Of a stretch of DNA of 64,000 bases, positions 57,265 to 64,000 are shown in pieces. How positions within the stretch are numbered: position 1 is the first letter of the stretch; each line of letters starts with the position of its first letter. The DNA comes from Gnetum montanum (lineage: Eukaryota; Streptophyta; Gnetopsida; Gnetales; Gnetaceae): NCBI GenBank assembly GCA_015680685.1, contig MNCI01028301.1:428164-492163 (forward strand). The letters run 5' to 3'. A program made the translations under genes and the position numbers. The notes beneath the pieces are model-generated. The model was given only the letters and a program-made list of their open reading frames with translations. It did not search any database and was not told where the DNA came from.

Positions 57265-57476
57265 TGAGCTCTACTTGGAATATTTTCTTGCAAGAAACAC
57301 ACTCAATCCTAAAAGGTTCCAACAAGCTCAAAATGTGGTTTCAAGGATCTCAAAACCTTTACAATGATGTGAGCTATGCATGGAGTGTTTTCTCGATGGA
57401 AACATACTCAACCCTGCAAGGTCCCAATAAGCTCACAAGATGCCTTCTCGTAAGAAGCACATCAATCCTATGGAAC
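57265..57476. repeat. Tandem duplication, two units of about 106 bp
   Basis: Units 57265-57370 and 57371-57476 share GAGCT.T.C.TGGA.T.TTTTCT, GAAAC.....CTCAA.CCT..AAGGT.CCAA.AAGCTCA and a final ATG..... pattern. Because the unit is not a multiple of three, the open stretch that crosses it is not evidence for a repeat protein. Downstream sequence to 57554 is unremarkable. Confidence 0.6.
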
Positions 57477-58104
57477 TACAAAGAGAGAAAAAGAATCAAG
57501 GAAAGAGTGCAACTATACATTACAAATTTCTTGCAATTAAGCTCACATAGATAAATTTAAAATTGATAAAAAATTGAGCAACATAATAAATATTTTAATA
57601 AATAGTGCTTATCCTTTTCACAGGGATTTCACTCTATTTTATAGCTTTTTAATTTTTAAATAATCCTTGAAATTCATGCAACAATTAGGAAATGACTCAT
57701 TGGGACTTCCTATTCAATCTTGGGATGTCTCATTGAAAACATACCACTTGTAGGTTGGATGTTCCACTAGAAATTAGAATGTATTACTTGGGGCATCCTA
57801 GCTTTGATGTCTTAGTAGCAATTGGAACATCTATTGTTTTTTTGGAATGTCTAGGCTGAAATAGATCCTTGACCTTTGGAACATATGCTAATCTTTTGGG
57901 ATCTCTAGGCATATACTAGAACATCTTCATTTAACTTTGTGCATCCTTGACATCTTCCATCTTAATTGAGATTTTTTGTAATCTCAACTCAGTTCTCATC
58001 TTGGTCTCATCTTACTCTTAGTGTTTTGATACCATGAAGCTCTTGTCTAAAATATGATTTATTCATCTAGCCTTTGATCTCATTCTTATGGAGTTCTTCT
58101 CTTT
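57477..58104. other. Unassigned sequence, possibly an LTR element on the minus strand
   Basis: On the minus strand there is a TATA-like GCTATAAAATAGAG (about 57630-57645) and, near 58046-58030, ATGGTATCAAAAC, which resembles the initiator tRNA-Met primer site TGGTATCAGAGC. Words like GGATGTC, GAACATC and GACATCTT cluster at 57700-57960. I cannot define LTR ends, so no element is called. Bases 58105-58109 (acacc) are the left target site of element G. Confidence 0.3.
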
Positions 58105-58109
58105 ACACC

Positions 58110-58945
58110 TGATGAGTCACATTTTTGGGCGACCGTGATATCGCGTATGCGATATTGTGGAAGTGATATCGCAGCCCAACCGTGATATCACAACCTATCT
58201 CCTCATCTATAAATAAGAGGTAGAAAAATGAGTTAGAGGATCATTAATAATTAGTCAGTAATTCAATTTTAGTTTAGTGTTTTAATTTCTTTCTCTCAAC
58301 CCTTTTCCTCCCAGTGTATGCCCGTAGTGTGGTGAATGTAATTGTATGACATCCTTTATTCGAGTGTGACGTACTTGGACATGCACATGATTGGAAATAA
58401 AGATAGAGATTACTTCATCATTGCAGCATTCATTTATATTAATTATTTATTTACTTGTTATTTAATTCTTTCCTAATTAATCTCTATCACCCTTAAACTC
58501 ATGTTAAATGTGAAATGAATACGACTTGATTACAAGCATTTAAGTGTGACTACTTGGTAACGCAGTAGCATACCTAGGATTTGTGCTTGGTAATCCCAGT
58601 GGTAGTCATGCACGAAGTCCAAGATGTGTATGGATAATCAAGGAATCAATGCTCATCGCACTTAGGCTAGCTAGATTCCTTCTCACCCTTTCTCCCTTAG
58701 CTTAGTTAATATTATCTTTCATTGCCTTTAGAAGTAGCATTAGATTAGAAATACATCATACACCTCACTTTGGACTAAACCGTACGTGACAAAGCTAATA
58801 CTAGTCCAGGTGGGAAGACAGCAAATTGTGACCTAAGGTTAACTGTCTGGATACCACAACTAGTCCATCTACGGAGTTCGACCGGATTGCGCATGTAACA
58901 CTCGTATTTGTATGGTTGAGTGTAGGGGTATCTCGCCACTCATCA
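58110..58945 (+). repeat. Element G 5' LTR
   Basis: The 836-bp LTR starts TGATGAGTCAC and ends CCACTCATCA, directly followed by the primer site. Palindromic GATATCGC motifs (58133-58191) precede the TATA box TCTATAAATA (58206-58215). GGAAATAAAGATAG at about 58393 is the likely poly(A) signal. The length equals that of C's LTR. Confidence 0.88.
58133..58215 (+). promoter_or_regulatory. Element G LTR promoter: GATATCGC palindromes plus TATA box
   Basis: CCGTGATATCGCG/TATGCGATATTG contains a dyad with arms ATATCGC and GCGATAT around GTAT (58138-58157). It is followed by GTGATATCGCAG and CCGTGATATCACAA, then by TCTATAAATA. The same motif family precedes a TATA box inside the element at 62466-62547. 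Confidence 0.6.
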
Positions 58946-58946
58946 T

Positions 58947-58965
58947 TGGCACCGTTGCCAGGGAC
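58947..58965 (+). other. Primer binding site of element G
   Basis: TGGCACCGTTGCCAGGGAC is the best preserved primer site in the window. It is one or two changes away from the complement of the plant tRNA-Asp 3' end (TGGCGCCGTTGCCGGGGAT, from memory), the primer of Athila elements. Confidence 0.8.
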
Positions 58966-59086
58966 AGTGCTAGTTATCTAGATTAGTTATATCATACAAG
59001 GTCGCTGTAAAGGACTTAATGATATATCTTTTAGAAAGAAATAATTATAAAAAGTCACATATAAATTGACACACAATATCACAACC

Positions 59087-61072
59087 ATGGATCTCCTACA
59101 GGACTATAATAATGCCACACTTAGTGAGGAAGTTCATTAGAGAACCAACGAACTATATGGCAATGAAGATTGGAGTATGCAACCCGAGGTGGGGGTTTCT
59201 TATGAACAAAAACAAAAAAAACGTCATCCCCATGCTCGAAAGAATAACTTACGAGATGACGATGAACCCCCACTAGCCACTACAATCCTAACACAAATAC
59301 AAGAGGCTATTCGAATCNTTCTTGTAGGCATCGTAAAGAGAGCCGTCTACCCGGGCTCGATTTAAACAACTTCCCTAATTTTTTAGGAGGCTATGACTTA
59401 GATATGAATCAATATTTACAAGCCTTCTATGATGCTTATACATGGAACAACATTGATAATGGTTGGAAAAAACTCAAGCTCTTCCCTATGACACGCGTTG
59501 GCCAAGCGAAAGTATGGTATAGATCATTAAAACCAAATTCAATACGATGTTGGCCAAGAATGGTAGAAGCCTTTAATGAAAGATATAAAACCTAGGCAAG
59601 AGTGTCAGCTTGAGGAAACAAATCCAAGAGTGGAAACAAGCACAACATGAACCCTTAGACATGGCCTTAGAAAGATATTATGTATTATTAAACAACTGTC
59701 CAGGCCATGGGTTTTCCAAGGAAAGGCTAATGTATCATATCATTGATGGGCTTTGTGATGCAACAAGAGAGACCCGAGGAATGTATGCCCAAGGTCAACT
59801 ATATGAGCTACAAACTCATCAAGTCCAAGAGCTTATTAAACGGGTAGCAAAAGAATAAGGTGAAATGACTAGATGGGAGAGTGTTGAAAAACATCAATAG
59901 GAACAAAGTCTCAACTTAACAAAGGTCCATGATCATAAAAAGGAGAAATCAACCTATCACAAGGAGAAAGAACCATCTTTGTCGATACAACAATCATTAG
60001 AAGAAGTTGAGGCAAAGATCAATAAGATGTTGGAATGGACACATAAAAAGTGTGGAGAATTGATTGATATCATTGGAGATAGAGTTTTGACAACCCAAGA
60101 AGTAGGACAAAGTATTATTAGACAATTGGAAAAAAGGGATAAGGAAAATAGAAGTTCAACTGCCAATGATACATATGAATGTAACATTTTCCTATACGAT
60201 CACCCCAAGGGTCAATGCCCAATCTTGTTTCATCTATATGAACATTGAGGAAACACATTACACCCAAAGTTTGTATAGAGATACTATGTTCGATCACAAT
60301 GGCAACAATCCTAGTTGTGGGGGAAACCCTAAACTGGAGACACCATTCGTACCAACTGAACCCAAATGCTTATGTAGTCCAATACCTTGTTTCTCCAACT
60401 GGGCAAACACACTCTATCTCACCGCATTACTATTCTCCTCAATACTTTTAGCCCATATCCTCTCCAACACAACCACCACCTTGTGCACCTTACACTTCTT
60501 CTCAATCTCAACATTCTCATCCTTTCCCTCCTTCTACATCGCCACCAACACATCCTAAGATGCCTATACCACAACAACAACCTCCGAATGTTACTTGTGC
60601 TACTATTGCCAACAATAGTGAGAGGCCTCCTCAACATCAAAAGTGTCCCTTCTTTAAACATGACTGTAAGAAGGGACAACATAATTCTAAGGCCATTGCA
60701 CCCTCCAACTTAGCACAAGTCCAACCCTGTGATGCATCCTTGCCTTTGAATCCAATGCCTCATGTTACTTCATCAAGGCCATCGATTAACACTACAACAA
60801 CCATACGACCCAATGAACATAGCCATGGGAGGCAACATCCTGATCCTTGCATACCATCTAATGGCCACAAACATCATAGTGGGTCAACTACTTACCCAAG
60901 AACCACATCTTACAAATTGCCCTACTATGCTTACTATAATCAAGTGTGTGAACCCCAATGGGGTAAGTATGATCAAGTTCCAATGCTTCCAACATGTAAG
61001 GATCCTCATCCTTTATTTATTAATCTTGACCATGCTCAACCGCTTAGTTATGCGGGATATCCCCCATTCTAG
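59087..61072 (+). pseudogene. Element G gag (mildly decayed)
   Basis: The ATG at 59087 (MDLLQDYNNA) opens a frame broken by a TAG near 59140 and by an N at 59318. The gag domain is well preserved in two open pieces: 59404-59595 (DMNQYLQAFYDAYTWNN, WKKLKLFP, VWYRSLKP, FNERYKT) and 59610-59858 (LRKQIQEWKQAQHEPLD, CPGHGFSKERLMYHIIDGL, RGMYAQGQLYE). A Lys/Glu-rich segment (59979-60160) leads to the nucleocapsid motif, CNIFLYDHPKGQC (about 60178-60216), whose second Cys is Phe. The Pro/Gln/His/Ser-rich tail is readable from about 60390 and ends YAGYPPF followed by TAG at 61070-61072, so gag ends on its own stop with no pol behind it. Confidence 0.8.
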
Positions 61073-62465
61073 TAACAAGCAGGATTAATAACCAATTTTT
61101 ATTTTCTTTAATTTTACAACTTTTTTGTTTTCCAGTTCTTCAGTTTTCAATTTCTTGTTTTATCATTTTGTCTTTTTATCTTTTTACCTTTTTATTCTTT
61201 TTTAAGTAATCTTGTCTACAAATAAAACAATCATGTGCATCGTTGGTTGAGGTGTGTTCTATGTTATCGAGTCTTGGGAAATCAATTATTTGGACAGTGA
61301 GCCCATTACACCCACTCATCCATTCTAAAAATAAGAGGTTTTGATCGAGGGTATAGTGATATTCTTGACATTTTTAAAAATTAAAATTAATTTTGTATTC
61401 ATTGTACCTAGAATGAAGAAGGATGCATCAAGAGGGAATGATTAGGGTGTGACATCAAGGGGACTTAAGGATTTTCTTTGGTGACATTTGTGGGAGTTAT
61501 CATGTAACATGGTTGTACTAAGATCCTTGTAGATCTAATAGAAAATGGGAGTAAGAGTAATCAAAAGGACACTCAAAAATCCAATGCTATTCTAGGGGGT
61601 CCCACTGGAAAGACATGCATCCATGCCTGATGGTTGGTGGCTTCTATGGATTCAGTATTCAAGAAAAAGAGAAGAAAGAAAATGAAAAGAAAAAAAAGTT
61701 CCACAAAACAAAAATCACTTCTCCCTTGAATAAAATGCCAAGTGATCGTATGTCGTGTTGTTATGGTACCCTCATAGTTGCTCATCATGGAATGAAACAA
61801 TGCGATATCACTAATTAGAGGAATTGACTTGGTCCTAATCTTGGAACAACAGGTTAATGACATGTTAATCATGCTTTACATGCAGGATTCATTGTGCCCT
61901 GGGTTAGTTACCTCATGTCCCAATCTCTACAATCCCTTTCTATAGTTCGTCTCATCTAACTGTTTGTGTAATTGTAGCTCGTTACATGTGTAACATAGGA
62001 TTCTTACCTCATTCTAGTGATATTTACATATGTGTGTTTTGTGAAGTCAGTGTGGATTACATTTAACCCTTTGAGTGCCCATGGACACTTTAATTGTGAT
62101 TACATAAGGGCATTATAGGTTGAAACTTGCTTTGGGGAGGACCCACTTATGTAATCTTTTGTAATCTTCACTTATGACATAGCTCACACCCACCATTTCT
62201 TATCCTCAGCCTATTTTTCATAAAATTCTTTCCCTCTTACTACTATCCCTCTGAATAATAACATTCCTATGTACCATCACATAGCCTTTTTCTCTACCAC
62301 CGAGGTCCTTATTGATAAAATCCATAGATCATTATTCGTGCCTTCAAAACCATCTAATTACCTTCGAACCCCTTAACAATAGCCTAATGTCCTAAGTTAC
62401 AACATTGATTTCAAGAAAATCCCTAAAAAATTTGGTATTTTTGTGGTGTCCAATGTCACTAGGGC
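61073..62465 (+). other. Element G noncoding region between gag and internal promoter
   Basis: T-rich sequence and ACAAATAAAACAATC (about 61219) suggest a poly(A) region. The part 61290-62200 is homologous to A 3580-4560 (shared blocks include GGGTGTGACATCAAGGGGACTT and CACTGGAAAGACATG), which in A lies after integrase. Open stretches here, including a Lys-rich one at 61615-61818, are not supported by any sister copy and are not called. Confidence 0.55.
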
Positions 62466-62547
62466 TGTGATATCGCATATGCGATACGCAATATCATGGT
62501 CGATGCGATATCGTACGCGATATGTCTTCCCCAAAACCTATAAATAG
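62466..62547 (+). promoter_or_regulatory. Element G internal promoter upstream of the 3' ORF
   Basis: TGTGATATCGCATATGCGATAC, CGATGCGATATCG and TACGCGATATG are variants of the palindromes in the LTR of the same element. They are followed by CCTATAAATAG (62537-62547) at about the same distance as in the LTR. In element E a different motif is duplicated in exactly the same two places. I infer a second promoter for the 3' ORF. Confidence 0.6.
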
Positions 62548-63011
62548 GTGATCCCATCATAATACTTAGCCTCATTTTCCACACATCATGCAGGGAGTTT
62601 TTCAAATTTTTCTCTAAGACTTGCGAGTGTGACACCCTTGCTTTTCTACGTATATCTCGCTTGTTGGTACTCTAATTTTAATTCCGTCTAAACCTACTTG
62701 AACCTAGAGTGTTCAGCTTAATTGTGGGGGAGGGACACATGCTGAATAGCACCTAATTTTTTTGGAATTTATCATCACCCAGAGGACATTAGCTATAACA
62801 TTTAGAATAATTGTGCCAAAAAATCATTTAATCCTTTAGGTACACCGGGAAATTAAAATTGGAAACCACATAAGTAAAAAAAACTCATTATTACAATCTT
62901 TCAGGAAATGTCACATGAAGAGAAAACAAATTAATTAATTAAGGCAAGCAGTAAGGTATAGCTTAACTTCAAAAACAACCTTACTAATGCTTGGCCCCGT
63001 GTGATTGCAGA
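62548..63011 (+). other. Leader of the element G 3' ORF
   Basis: This 464-bp leader has no coding sequence. It ends with GTGTGATTGCAG directly before ATG at 63012, a good plant 3' splice site. I could not identify a convincing donor equivalent to GTAAGT in A and C; TTTAGGTACACC at about 62836 is a weak candidate. Confidence 0.4.
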
Positions 63012-64000
63012 TGGCCCTGAAATGTGGACAACAGGAAGGTCCTACTCAAGGTGGAAGCAAACAACCTAGGAGAGGTGGAAGACAAGTCCCTGCTAGAAAA
63101 CATGCAGAACAGGAGGAACAATTGTTCAGTATTCATCAAGAAGATCCTCCCACCATATAGTTCGGGCAGGTAGAAGGAGGAGCTGTTGTAGCACTTGAAT
63201 AGGGACAACATCTCACGTTGCCCCAAGATTGTGTTCAGGCCATCCACAAAAATTCCACATTTGCTACAATGATTATGGAATTAAAATTTGAATCTTTTCT
63301 AGAGTTCGCTCTTGAGGCTGTTAGGGATCACCTCAAAGGGTTTCCCTTATGGCATATCCTCTCTGAAAGCAGTGCCTGGTACCTAGGGGAGATGTACCAA
63401 TTCTGGGACAATAGGGAGCAAGGCACCACCATAAATATTTATGGTGTGACAATTCATTTCTCCATGGAGGACATTTTGGAAGTATTAAACCTTCCAAATA
63501 CAAGGCCAGAAGTTGCTTAGTTATCCACTTATTTAGACCCCGATGTGCGATGGGATTGGTCAGAAAGGGCGTATGGCAAAGATAAGACATTTGATGAGTT
63601 GGTAACAGATGAGAGGATTTACTTCACAATTGGAACTTATCACCTCTTCCCCATGAAGGACTTAAAAAGAATATCAACTAGCCAGCTTGATATCAACAAA
63701 GGGACCCTTTACAATTTGTTCCTGTAGACCAGCTTGATAGCTTCAAAACTGAGCAACTAACCAAGCTACTAATGGAGAATAAAAAGGTGGCTGAAGAAAA
63801 AGAGAAGGCTATTTGGGATGCCTCTATAGCACAAGTACAAAATCATGCACATCTCAAAGCACTCAACGCCTTACAGGAGGAAAAGAAATAGCTTGTTGTC
63901 GACAACCTTCGGTTGACCTCTGTGGAAAAGAAAAATAATTTTCTTGAGGAGCATTTTTGTTAGTTGCAAGAACAACTCATTCGGGTCAACCAAGACATAA
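63012..64000 (+). pseudogene. Element G 3' ORF (Athila env-position protein), truncated by window end
   Basis: The protein begins MALKCGQQEGPTQGGSKQP, a basic, Gly/Gln-rich N-terminus. The globular block is open at 63218-63517: LKFESFLEFALEAV, LWHILSESSAWYLGEMYQFW, INIYGVTIHFSMEDILEVLN and LPN. A second open piece (63545-63724) has WDWSERAYGK and ERIYFTIGTYHLFPMKDL. Near 63727 a deletion or frameshift joins this to a Lys/Glu-rich, probably coiled-coil, part (KTEQLTKLLMENKKVAEEKE). Compared with C and E, most of the region between the globular block and the coiled coil is missing. TAG stops replace Gln at several points. Confidence 0.7.

Larger units (their letters stand above)
58110..64000 (+). 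mobile_element. Element G: Athila-like element without pol, right end outside window
   Basis: 5' LTR, primer site, gag, noncoding region, internal promoter and the 3' ORF follow one another with no protease, RT, RNase H or integrase between gag and the noncoding region. The junction is near 61073: upstream is the gag tail ending in a stop, downstream is the T-rich post-pol region that follows integrase in A (3320 onward). G has better preserved frames and more CpG than the other copies, so it is probably the youngest. The 3' LTR is beyond the window, so the right target copy cannot be checked. Confidence 0.85.

Noticed and set aside
57264-57554. Open stretch of 96 codons with an apparent repeated protein motif
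   Set aside because: It spans a tandem DNA duplication of about 106 bp, has no family resemblance and no sister copy, and lies in decayed repeat sequence.
60419-60682. Arg/Leu-rich open stretch on the minus strand
   Set aside because: It is the complement of the Pro/Gln/His-rich gag tail of element G, whose plus-strand frame is supported by its relatives in B and E.
61615-61818. Lys-rich open stretch in element G
   Set aside because: The homologous region in A (about 4015-4200) is not open, and the stretch contains a long A-rich run.
63012-64000. True retroviral envelope gene in the 3' position
   Set aside because: No signal peptide, fusion peptide or membrane anchor is visible in the copies; only the position resembles env.

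Overview
The window looks like intergenic DNA from a plant with a very large, repeat-rich nuclear genome. It is AT-rich. I find no intact host gene: almost everything recognisable is a decayed LTR retrotransposon, and several of these are nested inside one another. The mix of old, heavily mutated Athila-type Ty3/gypsy elements and one gypsy element with 4.2-kb LTRs would suit a gymnosperm or another giant-genome plant. That taxonomic guess is inference only.

Layout. Five elements are Athila-like (A, B, C, E, G). They share LTRs that begin TGATGA or TGATAA and end CTCATCA, a primer site resembling the complement of the tRNA-Asp 3' end, a TGGGGGTA polypurine tract, an FMDDF reverse transcriptase motif and a long extra ORF after integrase. 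Element A (pol, 3' ORF and 3' LTR) fills 1-8445 and resumes at 18278-18534. Inside its 3' LTR sits element B (8446-18272, duplicated target CTTAG). A lies inside element C, whose 3' ORF and 3' LTR occupy 18535-22855; the left parts of A and C are off the window. From 22856 to 27833 there is older sequence holding a minus-strand DUF4283/zinc-knuckle fragment, three tRNA-like repeats, a 307-bp tandem duplication and a possible solo LTR. Element F (27839-55677, imperfect target copies cttgt/catgt) is a different gypsy lineage with LTRs of 4185 and 4173 bp. Element E (37957-51214, target copies AGGTG) is inserted in F near its 3' end. From 55683 to 58104 there is more unassigned repeat sequence. 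Element G starts at 58110 and runs off the right edge; it carries gag and the 3' ORF but no pol.

How the parts work together. The Athila-like copies suggest two transcription units per element. The LTR promoter would drive gag-pol up to an internal T-rich/AATAAA region. A second internal TATA box, followed in two copies by a probable leader intron, would drive the 3' ORF up to the LTR poly(A) site. In E and G the short repeats just upstream of the LTR TATA box recur upstream of the internal TATA box, and the motif differs between the two subfamilies. This is the observation I consider most worth checking. The second is that F's LTRs contain an array of degenerate palindromes (TAGAACCAAA/TTTGGTTCTA) over about 2.1 kb.

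All coding regions are broken by stops and frameshifts, and many stops are TAG where a sister copy has TGG or CAG. Eight places show N runs or single Ns, and several of these are flanked by exact direct or inverted duplicates, so parts of B and E are assembly-damaged.
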